Shown: positions 34,774 through 46,566, counted from the stretch's first letter. The stretch is DNA of 64,000 bases from Pterois miles (GCA_947000775.1 CAMQGK010000416.1:1184001-1248000), one strand, 5' to 3'. Notes: generated by a model not told the origin, from the letters alone. Made by a program: numbers and translations.

Positions 34774-35150
34774 TTGGGCTGCACGGTGGTGTAGTGGTTA
34801 GCGCTGTCGCCTCACAGCAAGAGGGTCGCAGGTTCGATTCCAGCTTGGGGGTCTTCTGTGGGGGGTTTGCATGTTCTCCCCGGGGAGGGGGGGGTTTTCT
34901 CCGGGGGCCCCGGCCCCTCCCACCATCCAAAGACATGCTGTGTAGGTTAATTGATTACTCTAAATTGCCGTAGGGGGGGAAGGGAATGGGAAGGGTGGTG
35001 TGTCTATACGTTGTGTGTTTCTATGTGCCCTGCGACAACTGGCGACCTGTCCAGGGTGTACCCTGCCTTCGCCCAATGCCAGCTGGGATCGGCTCCAGCC
35101 CCCCCGCGACCCCAAACGGGAGAAGGGGTTGAGGAGGGAGGGAGGGAGGG
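34774..35150 (+). mobile_element. tRNA-headed SINE-like repeat, copy 4, with abnormal G/C runs
   Basis: The head GGGCTGCACGGTGGTGTAGT, with B-box GGTTCGATTCC at 34831-34841, is well preserved. Three later stretches (about 34878-34895, 34902-34920 and 34970-35000) have most T and A of the other copies replaced by G or C, giving runs such as GGGGAGGGGGGGG. The end AACGGGAGAAGGGG is followed by (GGGA)n. Either this copy has an unusual history or the assembly consensus is poor here. Confidence 0.75.
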
Positions 35151-36329
35151 ACATTAAAAAAATTCTTGTGTACAACTCACAACATAAAATATCAGAATAT
35201 TAACCACTGAAGTATAATGACTACACATCACACACACAAGCTAATTACAAACTATCAACACGTACCATTGCAAACCAAACAGGCCGACACCTGGCTGATT
35301 TCCAACCGGAGCAATATAGTGTCTAATTTGGCCTTCAATGCATCGATCTGCTTCTGTAAAAGGCTCACTGACTTCTCCAACAGATGCTTATTTCGCACCT
35401 GACATACTAACAAGTTTGTAGCCTGCAAACCAACTTGTATACTCAGACAAAAAAAATAATATAATCACACAACAACGCATGACAATAACATATATTTGAC
35501 ATCACCTTCATATTTGGAACAATTGTCATTCCTGCCTTATAGCCTCAACCTCCACATCCTTCATTATTGTGACCTTCGATGGAGATGAACTTTTCAGGTT
35601 TAATAGAACTGTTGAAAATAACAACACATTTCAATATAAAACATCTGACACACATGCAACCAAATTGTGTGGCACTCATCACAAACCAAATGTAATGCAG
35701 GTTTTGTTTTTTCCAACATTTTAATCACAAAAAGCAAAAGACACTTCTTCTCAGTTTACTGAGATGGGTTTCAGTTTATGGCTAATCCCACAGTTTCAAA
35801 TTGTTTGACTATGACTATTGAATGACTATGATCTGTATTAACACGTAGACTCGTTATCACAGCTTCCCATAATGCCATGAAAACACAAACGCTTCAACGC
35901 TTCATGATTTAGTATTACACATGTCGTAAATTTAAGTTGACTAAACTTAATCTCTAATCAACTGAAATTGCATGGTTCAATAATGAATAATCAACTAGTA
36001 AATTGTGAAAACACCTTGTACCAGGAACATATCAAGAAAGTGATATGTTGCAGAGCTACAGTTGTTTATGGAAGATGTTTACACTGTAAAATATGTATTT
36101 TAAAGGTGGAGTATATTGTGATATTTGGTTACAGCTTAATGGTCTCACATTAAAAATAAAATGTAAAAATAAAAGTGATAGTGTGTACTCGAATGTTGCT
36201 TTAAGCATTGAACTGTAAGCAGTACATCAGAAATGTGAAGTAGTTAAACTGTGAAGTTATGTGATATGTTAATGGACTAAATATTCATGGGTGTTTATGA
36301 CACCTTAAACCTTAGCTATTATTGGTTGA
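35151..36329. other. No gene recognised
   Basis: AT-rich unique-looking sequence with no frame above 68 codons and nothing recognisable. Confidence 0.45.
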
Positions 36330-36370
36330 AAACATCACATTTGTCTGACAGTCAGACAAATGTGATGTTT
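36330..36370. repeat. Perfect 20-base inverted repeat around one base
   Basis: The arm AAACATCACATTTGTCTGAC (left) is mirrored exactly by its complement after a single A at 36350. No mismatch in 20 base pairs. It can extrude as a cruciform. No transposon end is evident on either side. Confidence 0.95.
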
Positions 36371-37020
36371 GGGATGTGTTTTGAATTTCAGTAGAGAAAC
36401 AATCTGGATGATGAACTGAGCTCTCTCGGGTCTTCATTGCTGCTGCACTCTATTTGTATTTTACAGATTTGTACTTAGTTGCTGTCACACCACATTCTGG
36501 GTCCCGTAACATTTATGTTATACCTCCAAGAGGTTTTTATGTACGTCTCCGCATGTTACACATGCCCACCAAATTTCACACATCTACCGTAGTTGAAATT
36601 TGTATAAAGTATGCTATGAATAAATAAATATAATTTTATCACCACTTCTGATTCATGTGAAAAGTGTCAGCCTTAGATGTGATTTATGTGATGGAACAAT
36701 AATAATAATAATTATTATTATATAATTTTCAATAGACCCCTGGTCAGTGCTCAGGCCTGAAAGACCTTTTGTGAGTTTGACCAATGGTAATGTGTTTCAC
36801 CACAGGTGGATCTGGTTGAAGGGGTTGACTCAGTCAGGCAGTTCTGCTACTTTTACATTCCTGAAAGCTTTAATCATGGACACCGATTTACACATTCACT
36901 TCCTCATGTTGGCTGCCCACACTCACACCACCACTACAATGGCCCTCTAATCTCGCTCTGTAGAGTAATCATTAACAAGCTGATTCCACTGAGATGGGTG
37001 GAATAAAAAGAAAGAGGAAT
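36371..37020. other. No gene; short AAT/ATT run at 36698-36720
   Basis: Unassigned sequence. Frames 36747-36950 and 36806-37006 overlap and are unrecognised. Confidence 0.4.
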
Positions 37021-37560
37021 ATAAGAGGGAAGCAGGGGAGGGGCCTGTAATGGATACTGGGGCCAGTAATTAGGCACCAGGTCCCGTGTTAAAATGTCGT
37101 GACTTTGGGAGAGCCATTTAGCCTGCTAATGAGTCTCTAACAGTTTATTGATGCCACTTCTCCCATCACTTTTCTGACGCTCACTTCCCTTCAGCCCATT
37201 TTTCCCTCTGCCCTGTGGGACTCCCCGAGCAACCATTGTTGCTAATTAATTGAAATTAGGACAGATCAAATGCATTCCAACTTTTCTCATATGAGCAGAA
37301 GTACCTGGGGGAATGAAATTCCAATTTAGAAACTTGGGGATTTCTGGACCGCCCCTTGAACGGTGTTAAACGAGGACTCTTAATACGGATGTGAGGCGCT
37401 AATGCATCCGAGTAATAGGCGCTAATCTAGGGACCATTGTGGCTCTATTGTCCAACTTGATTCATGGTGATTCAGAGGCATTTGTGTCAGCGTGGTACCA
37501 TAGTTCTTTCTTGATTGGTTTGCCTCAGGACACTTTTTTTCTCAGTGTCCAAAGCAATTG
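37021..37560. promoter_or_regulatory. Candidate conserved regulatory block
   Basis: Repeat-free and dense with transcription-factor-like words: AACCATTGTTGC (SOX type, 37231), GCTAATTAATTGAAATTAGG (homeodomain type, 37241-37260), and AGGCGCTAAT twice, at 37394 and 37417, a 10-base direct repeat 23 bases apart. There is no open frame. This is the strongest-looking noncoding block in the window, but orthologous alignment is needed to show constraint. Confidence 0.3.
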
Positions 37561-37822
37561 CGTTCTCTTCAGCGAAGTAATGAATTAAGACTTTTGATTA
37601 CAGAACTTGTGTTCCCTTTTCCTCAGCTGTCTGGTCCTTTTGTAAACTGCTCCAGAACACTGCATCTTATGACTTTTGTCTGTCTGAAGCTAAAAACTGA
37701 TAAAAAAAAAAACATCTCTCTGAGATCAATCTGGAAAAATCATTTTCAATCAGCTGTTCACTGATATGCCTTCTAGATGTCACCGGTGTATGTGTGTTTC
37801 ATTTCTCCTGCAACTACGCGAG
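37561..37822. other. No gene recognised
   Basis: Unassigned; a 68-codon frame (37558-37764) is unrecognised. Confidence 0.4.
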
Positions 37823-38342
37823 CCTGTTCTCGTTCTCAAGGCGTCAAATACTGACTTTTTGTCATGGCCATCAGTGTTGGACACCGCCGCACAAGGCACC
37901 CACGGGGCTTTCCATTGACAACAATGTAAACCCATCTGCATAAACAGTCAATGCTCAGGCAAAGTGCTGCAGTGACGTAGAGTGAAAGAGACACACAGGA
38001 CAGGTGGGAGGGGTGTGTGGGTCCAACAAACACAAGGCTTTCATCCACGAGACCACTGCTGTCCTGTGCGTTAAGTTTCAAATTCACATTACATTTACAT
38101 TTTGTTTGTATACTGCGTTCCTAATGTCAAGTCACATTTTCACTGTACACAAGTAGTAATTTTAAGCCCAATCATGTTGTTTTTTCTTAAATCTAACTAA
38201 GTGGTTTTGTTGCCTAGACCTAAACAAGTGTTTAATTCATTTAATTCATAACATTAAGCACATGTTTACAGCAACCGAAAAGTGATGCAGAGGGGTCTGA
38301 CAAAGCGTCAGTATGGCGACGAACTGGGATGAGAATGTGTTG
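37823..38342. mobile_element. Non-autonomous DNA transposon with imperfect 40-base inverted ends
   Basis: Left end GTTCTCGTTCTCAAGGCGTC, then AAATACTGACTTTTTGTCA. The complement of the right end reads ATTCTCATCCCAGTTCGTCG, then CCATACTGACGCTTTGTCA. The two align over about 40 bases with mismatches. Inside is GTGTGGGTCCAACAAACACA followed by AGGCTTTCATCCA, also seen at about 61775. No protein. Related decayed pieces: 51130-52043 and 61620-61815. Confidence 0.55.
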
Positions 38343-39781
38343 ACTGCCTGCAACGTTTATGCAGTGAACGAGATTTTGTTATGTTCATTTTAATAAAGGT
38401 TTAATTGTGACAAGATCAGCAGTCCTGGAGGCAGAACTACTGTACACCAGATGTGGACACGCGATAGATTATCAATGATGAGCATGTGCTCAATACAATG
38501 CATGGTTCAGCAATCCACAATGCTATCTAATGTCTGCAGACAACTACTCCAGTTACAACTTTATACTTGACGCCAGTTTATCAGATTTAGCAACCGGCTT
38601 TTCTTCTCAACTCGTCAAATGCCAACGCTCGGTCAGTGGCTTTCTGCCTGTAATACTGATGCACTTCGACGTCCGTATGAGATGCAAGGGGCCATCGTGG
38701 AAGACAAACAGTATGAACCCATTCAGATCCCCTCACCATTCTGATGGACATAACTTTTCAAGGATGTGTAGATCTATGATTACATCATCTAAATCCAACT
38801 AAAAGCACAACTTTCATCCTGTAAAGTGGTCTGCAGTTGGAGTCACGCCCTCTTTTTCAGCAAGCATGGGTTACCGTGAGGCACATTTTAATCATTTGTT
38901 TAAACTGTGTTTAAAATAAAAAAAAATGTAATGTGAAATGAAAGATTTTTTTTTAATTAAAAAAAAAAACATTGAAATGATGAAAGGACCTGAATGTTAC
39001 TGGAAGGGAAGCAGGGAAGTGAAAAGGGAAATACTGTTCTGATTTAATTTTCTAATGATCAATCAACTTATAATGCATCTTATTGATTATACTTACTGTT
39101 TTCTGGAGTTACTTCAAAAATTGACGATATTGTTAGTAGTGATACTAAATATATATAAAATGTGTTTTAAAGCTTCACTTCACTGATACGAGTTAACCAT
39201 TCAAGAAAAATAAATTAATTTGTGTTTTTTGTTGAAAAATGATCAATAATTAAGACCAGTGTCAGCCCTGACCAGTTTGGTGCCCTTCAAACAGTGTGTT
39301 ATGCACATGTGCCTAGTGACAGCAATGATCAAGACTATTATTATTTTTAATTAGTTTTTTTTTTTTTTGGACACACATAAACACATAATAAAACATTTAA
39401 ATATTTTTTTATTGCTAATAATTTATGAGTGCATTTAGGGTAGAAATCGACTTGTACAATTTTTTGTGTGTTTGGCCCAGTACACCTAGGTGTTTCCATG
39501 TATTCTGGCTGATTAGACCTCTGTTCAGGTTCAAGTTGGGCGGAGCTATGGAGTGGAGTAATAGGTTGGTCAGAGAGATGTCAATCAAGCACAGTCTTTG
39601 CATGCCCGTGGACCCGAAAAGGAGAGACAAGCATGGTGGACCATGGGCGGACCATGGGTGCATAGGGCCTTTCACAATAACAAATTCTTTCTCTTTTTTT
39701 CAGTTCATTTGACAGCAGTGTTCCAAAGTCAATTCGATTAACGTTCCTGATCAACCCACAGTGACTAGAATTTCATTATAA
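38343..39781. other. No gene recognised
   Basis: AT-rich around 38900-39400. Frames at 38530-38802 and 39425-39712 (+) and 39415-39675 (-) are unrecognised. Confidence 0.45.
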
Positions 39782-40312
39782 AACTAGAAAAGCACTCGGA
39801 GAGCGCAGACCTCAGCCAAGCACCATAGTTTCCCCCTGGCGGTTTCTTCTGGATCTGTCTCCTCAAGTATTAAAGCTAGATCAAATTCGTTGACATACTT
39901 CAGATGATGAATTGTCTCAGCTACAAGATGCTGCTTGTTAGAAATCTCTACCTCTAATATTAAATGCACAGTAGGCCAAAATGTAAGAGTACCCCCATTT
40001 TTTATATAAATTGCTATAAAATCAGCCATCTGCATCAGATCTGGATCAGCCTTTGGGATTTGATAGAAGTACACATTGTAAATCCCTGAGTCAAATTTCA
40101 TGAGCTTTGGGCAACAATTACCAGAGATATTGAGAAACAATGTTTTGGGTCCCATTTACCCCAATGTTAACGAAAATTTCAAAGTGATCCAGAATCCAGG
40201 ATTTCTTCCGGATCACCCCCAAAATTAAATCAGTTCTTCCTTTTCACATTTTCGACACCCTGAAAATTTCATCAAAATCCGTCCATAAGTTTTTGACGGA
40301 GGTAATGATATG
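39782..40312 (-). mobile_element. 'ACCTCCGCC' family element, copy 2, left-end deletion
   Basis: Minus orientation. The right end, CTAGAAAAGCACTCGGAGAG on the plus strand, is intact. About 70 bases near the other end (the part with GGTTATGTTTTTGCCGGCG in copy 1) are missing: sequence jumps from CCGTCCATAAGTTTTTG to ACGGAGGTAAT. The remainder is about 96% identical to 7920-8506. The open frame 39784-40155 stops exactly at the element end. Confidence 0.65.
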
Positions 40313-41799
40313 ATAATAAAAATATGATATGATGTGATGTTATGATAATACACAGCTGTTATGTGTAGTATTTCTTGTTCATGTTATTCTCTTTGGTTAT
40401 GAAAAAAAAAAAAACAAGAAAAAAACATAAAGACGTTTACTGTTGGTTCACTGTCTGTGAATATGGCCACATTTTCTTCCTGAATAAATCCTACAGTTTT
40501 GGCTACTGGTCCGTATACTAAAAATACAATTTTGTTGGTGCTTGTCATTTGTCTTTTTTTTTTTACTAGAAAAGAAATACCACTAAAAAGGCATGTATTC
40601 AATATAAATCCAACATTTGAATTCAAATGAGCTGAACTAGATCACACTAAGCAGCTACTGTTTAAACCAATACTACGTCATCTATCTCATCCTCTACTGT
40701 CCCAGTGACTCAGTGTCAGTGTGCAAACACATTAATGACTGGATGTGCCACAATTATTTTGCTCTAAATAAAAACAAAAGTGAGGTTACTGTATATGATA
40801 CCTGTGGTGAAAGGCAGACAATGATGGTGAAAATGACTGACTCTTCATCTTGAGGCCAGAAAAATGCAGTTGCCTGAAAAAAAACTATAAAATAAAACAA
40901 AAAAAACAAAAAGAAAGAAATATGAATGCATTTTACACTGATTCCAAATCACTGTATCTGTGACAAGTTAAGGTGCTGTAACATAGACCATAACAACATA
41001 TTCATATACTGGTGCTTCAAACCGACTTCAATCAAATGAGGATTTGTGTTCTCATAATAAAATTGTGCACTACCTGTTCAAAACATGCCAGTTCAAAACA
41101 GGCTGAATGCTTGGCCTGTGGTGTTGCTGCTTGCTTTCTCAAGGACTGCTCATACAAACAACTACACACTCAACACTGCGCTTCCTTGGGTCCTGAGCAA
41201 TACACCTGCTGTGACATAATTGCATCACACACCCAAGTCGCCTGTAAAATACACTCTAGGTCATGGATTAAAAAAAAAAAAAAAAAAAAAAAACAGGCTG
41301 ACTTCACCATTAGACAAGGTAGACAACCTGGGCCCGGGGGCCCAAACTAAAAGGGGCCCCAAACAGCTATAGTCTGTTGATTAGATAGATGTGCAAAATA
41401 TTGACAGTTCCTAGGGTTACACAGAACACGGTGACCACAGTGAATTAATGTCATATAAAATGTAATTATTTAGTATTGCCTACAATCTCCACTTTGGTTG
41501 ACTACTTACAATTTATTGACCTAATTTTAATGTTTTAACTTTGGTTTTATTTCAGTGGCTATCTTAATTGATCTCATCTTGTAAGTGATTAATGGAAATT
41601 TTACAGCATTTTGAACTGCCACATGACTAAAACTGTGTGATCCTGTTTGTTCCTTTGTGTGTGTGCTCAGCCAGAGCGTGGCCCAAGTCAGCCATACAGG
41701 GAAAATTAAAGGAGTCAGCACGGCACTGAGAGAATGGCTCCGCTGGGGTTGAAAGCAAGCGTGGCCGTATGTCTTCTTTAAAAGTCAATCTCTCCCTCT
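40313..41799. other. No gene; A24 run at 41270-41293
   Basis: Unassigned sequence. Just after the A run, CTGGGCCCGGGGGCCCAAAC and GGGGCCCC suggest debris of a fish repeat. A 112-codon frame at 41012-41350 ends in the A run (polylysine) and I do not accept it. Confidence 0.4.
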
Positions 41800-42402
41800 T
41801 GTGTACTGATTAAGAGGCCTTATTGGCATGTACATCTGTATTAACATGGCCATTGGTGACCCTCCGTGAGTGTGTGTGTATGTGTGTGTCTGGACAGGCG
41901 AGGCGCGAAGAGCCCCGCCAGATTGATTCACAAAAGAAAAGGGCTGCTTCACGCTTGTCACCGGAACTCAGGGGGGTTAAAAAACCCTTAGGGGGGAGGG
42001 TGGGACGCAACACCCACCCAGACAGCACGGGTACAGCGAGAGAAAGGTGCCCCCTCACCCCCTTGTCCAGCTGACTCCTTCTTTCTCCCCCATGTCATGC
42101 ACACAAACACACAAACACACCACAGGGACTAGGATTAACCCAAGAGAGGACCACAATAGGCCCACATGTCCCCCCCTCAGCCAGCCTGGGCCCATTCAGG
42201 TCCTCTGTTACTCACCATCCTAACAGGGATTAGGCTTAATGAACTGGAAGGAGTTAACAATAAATGAATCAGGGCCTATAAGCAGCCTCCTAATTCCATT
42301 TTGTGTTCTGCCGCTTTTCTTTCCTCCCTTTCTGTTTGAACACAAGGTGTAATCCACTTGACTATCAAAGGTGCAGGAAGAGTATGAATTGAAACTAGCC
42401 CT

Positions 42403-42447
<45 letters not shown>

Positions 42448-42800
42448 GCCTGCCGCTGATGCAGCTTGCCGATACCATCTGCTCCCATCAATACTGACTC
42501 TGGAAAGCACACACATTTGGGAGGGAATATAACAATTCAAATATATTTTTATATTCTTCTCTAATTAAACCATTTCATAACCCATTCAAAGAAGCTGCTG
42601 AAGAATGGAATAGCTAATTAAATGCATTATTATTGAATGCAGCGTAGTGTACAGTTAGTGTTGATGTAGCCTGCAGGGGGAATGTAATATGTTTGTTGTT
42701 TCTGTTTGCAACAGCACATTTGGGCCAACTTTTTAATTTCCTCTGTAATTATGCCTTTCCCCAGCTTTGTCAAGAAATGTTCTGACATCTCAGTATGAAA
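41800..42800. promoter_or_regulatory. Candidate conserved regulatory region, split by a CA repeat
   Basis: Three complex patches. 41815-41880 has GAGGCCTTATTGGCATGTAC and ACATGGCCATTGGTGACC. 42120-42400 has GGATTAGGCTTAATGAACTG and GTAATCCACTTG. 42460-42800 has AATGGAATAGCTAATTAAAT (homeodomain core at 42615) and GCATTATTATTGAATGCA. They are separated by a CA microsatellite at 42403-42446. No frame is convincing. Confidence 0.25.
42403..42446. repeat. (CA)n microsatellite
   Basis: About 22 uninterrupted units. Confidence 0.95.
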
Positions 42801-43164
42801 TCAACTTGTTATTTTTGATGATTTACAACTCAATTAGGCTGGTCAAAAGATGCAGAAAAAAAAGATTAAAAAAAGACACACAAAAAAAGCTCGATGGGAT
42901 TTTTGTTCTGTCTTGTTGTCTATGTGTTTTTGGCTGTCTTTGCTGACTGGTTTGTTTGTTTGTGTGTTCATTCTTGTGTGTGTATTGTGTGTGTGTGTGT
43001 GTGTGTGCATCAGTGCAGGGAGCTCCTAGGCTGCATCAGCGTGTCATTCAGTGTTTGTATTGACTCTGGTCTCGAAGGAAAAACCTGCACATTCCTCTTC
43101 CCTGCCCATGTTTTTTAATTGGAGTGGCTACAGCAGCTCTCCACACACACACAGCTTGGTGGAA

Positions 43165-43198
<34 letters not shown>

Positions 43199-43728
43199 AT
43201 GTGTGTGTATGAAGGGTTGTTTTTGTATATTTACCATAAGTTGACAACCATTTGAATTGGTTAATTACAGCATAAGACTCAATTATCACTTGTTTATAAT
43301 AAAGCAGAATATAATCTTTTCAAGATATAACAAGATGGAAGGAAGAAAAATGAAATGAATATGTGCCTATGACAAAATAGCTTTTTCAAAATATCAGCTT
43401 TTCAATGAAACACAAACTGAAGTTTAAATGTGAACTGTTTTTTTCTGGACAGCAGAGATATTTTACATGAAATCTTGAAATCCTGGGTAACAAGAAATGC
43501 CCATATGGTAGTTACAGGAAAAAAAGCTAGTGCTTTCATGTTGATAAAAATAATCTTGTTGATAAGAATATTGGGAAGGTTAAAAAATGTCCTTCATCCC
43601 TTTCTTTAAAATCCGGCACTTCCGTCCATGTCTTGAAAATGAATGTGCTACTGAACGGAGAATACAGTCAGATGAAATATTAGCAAACATAAACATCTCT
43701 CCAAAATCCAAAAGCTAGAGTGCTAAAG
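42801..43728. other. No gene; (GT)n at 42982-43007 and 43163-43191
   Basis: Two GT microsatellites, otherwise unassigned. The frame 42894-43118 runs through the first and is an artefact. Confidence 0.45.
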
Positions 43729-43998
43729 CTCAAACTGGTGATGTCGTAGGGTATAAAGTGTGGAGCTGCTCCATAGACAATGAATTGGGAGAGATGGTTG
43801 TAGATGACACTGAGAGCCCCCAGGGGAATGATCGGAGTACATGAGCACATTTTCTGTTTCACAGCGGAGAACACTACAATAGAATAAAGACCATTTTGTA
43901 TAAAAAGAAAATTTTTGTGGGTCCACAGAATCAGTCGATCATTGTCTATGGATCAGCTCCAGACTTTAAACCCTATGACGTCACGAGGTGACTTTGAG
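43729..43998. repeat. Fold-back repeat with about 57-base inverted arms
   Basis: Left arm 43729-43785 (GGTGATGTCGTAGGGTATAA, GTGTGGAGCTGCTCCATAGA) and right arm 43939-43998 (complement reads GTGACGTCATAGGGTTTAAA, GTCTGGAGCTGATCCATAGA) pair with few mismatches across a loop of about 150 bases. The pattern, with a TGACGTCA word in one arm, is familiar to me from fish genomes and fits a MITE-like element. Confidence 0.7.
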
Positions 43999-44599
43999 AG
44001 AGAGGAGCTTAGCATAATGGGATGGTGTAATCTTTATTTAGGTGGTATTCCTTTAAATCTTCTGTCCTCTGCAGTTTGAATCACGTGTTTAATGTATTCC
44101 TAATGTTTCTGACACACCTATTATGAGACAATGTCTAAAGTATTTGAAACAGATACACATCTTTAAAAAAAGTTAAGTAAATTTAGTGGAAATCCACTTG
44201 CTTTAAGGATGTTACGTCCTTTCTAAAATGGTCTGATCAAGTTTGCTGTGAAAGGCATCTTTTAAGAAATGCACCAGCTGCTTACATTTTCTGTCCTGTT
44301 ATCAGCACTAGTTCTCGTGTTGTGTGTGAATCGTCAAGGTGGCATAAATGGACTGAGAATATCACTGAAGAAAAGCAGGGAGTGTTGTTTCAGTTCAACA
44401 ATACAAAGTTACAAAGAAAAGCTGACAGATCTCAAAATTGTCTGTTGACTCAGTAAAAGTAGTAAAAAATGTCCTGAGACTGTTCCTTTAATGCCACTCT
44501 CGGGCTGATAGATTGGATGCATTTAGACAGAATTAACAAACAAGTTACATTCAATTGCCGTAAAAAAAAGCAACAACTATTCTGTGTATTTTTTATCCC
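43999..44599. other. No gene recognised
   Basis: Unassigned, AT-rich. Confidence 0.4.
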
Positions 44600-44790
44600 C
44601 AGGAGATGTGTAATACACCCTAGACTTACTGAGACAGTGGAGGGTTCGCCCGGTAAAGTGCCTGCAATTCCAGAGGCAATCACATCTAAACTAACATGTG
44701 CGTCCAGGTCGGTGGCAGGTAAAGGCCGAGCCGGGTTCATCTCCTGTCTTGCACTGATACTTGGAGCAACCCCAACCCCCACTCTAAAAC
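44600..44790. promoter_or_regulatory. Candidate conserved noncoding block (weak)
   Basis: Complex sequence: GGGTTCGCCCGGTAAAGTGC, GGCAATCACATCTAAACTAA, GGCAGGTAAAGGCCGAGCC. Frames at 44517-44822 (+) and 44450-44782 (-) cover it, but neither contains a domain I know. Confidence 0.15.
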
Positions 44791-45044
44791 TGCTAACAAC
44801 CCCACTATCACCACCACCATGAGGTCATCCATAATCACTCCACACTGACCCTTTGACTGCCTCCCTCCACTCATTCTCTATCTCTGCTGATGTGTATGTG
44901 AAAGTGCACATACAAACTCACACTCCTGCAATCCATTCAAAATGCTACTGAATGCTAGCCTTTTGTTTTTAGCCACACTAGTAGTTGGAGTCTAGGATGT
45001 CTGTCAGTAGCTTCACCACGTTTGTCCCAACTGAAATATCGAGA
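44791..45044. other. No gene recognised
   Basis: Unassigned. Confidence 0.35.
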
Positions 45045-45420
45045 AAACTACTGTAAATCAATCAATGAAACCTATGTGGGAATACTTTCTATTTATTTAT
45101 TTACATCCTTTATATTTACGGTTCCCAGGGATGAACCCTGATGCTTTGGGGATCCCCTGACCTTCTATCTACTGTAGTGCCACAATGAAGTCAAAATTTT
45201 CACTCATCTCAGCTTCTACTGGATGGCTTGGCATACAGTTCTCTAACAGACATCCATAGTCCTCAGACATTCCCATTGACTTCTGTGAAACCTTGACTTT
45301 TCATCTAGCACCACCAGCAGGTTGACATTTTTGTTCTGAGTGAAATGTCTCAACAATTACTGGGTGGATTGCCATCACTTTTGATACTTATGTTCTCAAT
45401 TAACCTAAAAATCGGCTTGT
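45045..45420 (+). mobile_element. Fish interspersed repeat with internally similar units
   Basis: GGTTCCCAGGGATGAACCCT, GATGCTTTGGGGATCCCCTG, then ACAGACATCCATAGTCCTCA, GCACCACCAGCAGGTTGACA and GAAATGTCTCAACAATTACT with GGGTGGATTGCCATCAC. These words characterise a very common teleost repeat by memory. Non-coding. Confidence 0.55.
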
Positions 45421-46074
45421 CATTGTGCTCATGTCATTTCTGTTTGGTCCAGTCAGTAGCGTGTGATGTATCTGTCCATTCTCAGTGGGCAGTGGCAGTT
45501 TCAATGAACAGTTAACTTAAAGTGTCATGTTGATCGAATAGATATGCTGAATTAAGCTGTTTACAATGGCCTATACAGGTTCATACATCTCATGCAGGCT
45601 GATTGTGATTGTGATTCTGATTGTTCATTGTGTTTATTGATAACTGTCACTGGGCACAACCACAGATTTTTTAATTTTGGAGTCTCGTGATATGTCGTAA
45701 GTGCAGTACATATATGAAAAAAATGTGACCAGTTTTTCATTTTCACAGACCACCTTAAAGTTTCCTGCCTGTTAAGTATTTAGTAGGTTTTGGCTAGGTC
45801 AGAAACACCAAAGGGTCATTTCTATAGTAATATATTAGTATAGTAGTACTACAGTTGCACTGGAAAACATTTACAAACAGGATTAACATTTGTCATGTTG
45901 AAAAAAGAAACTGAAAAATGTTCATCCAACCAACCTTATTCTGTGGCCGAGACAAACTGAAAGCCAAGAAATTTGAAAGCCCCCCCCCGGAGGAAAAAAA
46001 AAAAAAATCAGCAATGGCTTTGTCAACATTAAGTGTGTTTCCCACAATCCTAGTCCAATCCCAAATCAGTGTGT
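45421..46074. other. No gene recognised
   Basis: Contains C9 and A13 runs at about 45980-46007. The 134-codon minus frame (45893-46297) is unrecognised and runs through them. Confidence 0.4.
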
Positions 46075-46560
46075 GGACTGACAAAGTGGTCACTCCTAGA
46101 ATCTGATGAGCCCTGTCATTTCCCTCTGGGCCCTGATGAGGACTCATCCATAAAGACGCCTCATTAGAATATGAAAGAAGAAATAAGGGGTCAAAAGTTT
46201 CCTGGATGGCTTTCATACAAAGTTTTCTTGATTGGGAACATTTTGTGACTGTCATTCCCCCCCCCAGCTCTCCGTCCCTGTTGACGATTTGAAGCATCTT
46301 GTGATTGTTTGTCGGTGTCCAAGGCGATCCCGGCTCCTGTTTTGCAGCTGTCTCTGTGGATGGGAAGCGGCCAAATCAATCCTGAACTGTCAGGCGACGT
46401 GGTGCAGGTGTGTGAAGGTGGGAGGGTTTGAATTTACATTTATATATGAATGTAGATGGCTGCAGCGGCGCTCCCATCAACATGTTAAGACGTTGACACG
46501 CTAATCACAGGGCTAGGGGATGCCACCTGTCCAGCGGGGTGACGGGAAGAGGCGGCTGGA
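46075..46560. promoter_or_regulatory. Candidate conserved noncoding block (weak)
   Basis: GAGGACTCATCCATAAAGAC, CTCATTAGAATATGAAAG, CGGCCAAATCAATCCTGAAC, CGACGTGGTGCAGGTG and CGCTAATCACAGGGC. Complex, with ATTAG and TAATC cores, near repeat-free apart from a C9 run (about 46257-46265). Constraint untested. Confidence 0.2.
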
Positions 46561-46565
46561 AAAAA

Positions 46566-46566
<1 letters not shown>

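Noticed and set aside
41012..41350. 112-codon plus frame ending in polylysine
   Set aside because: The lysines are an A24 run; no domain upstream.
41320..41360. GC-palindromic patch GGGCCCGGGGGCCC
   Set aside because: Short, imperfect, and fits a known type of fish repeat debris; no further structure.
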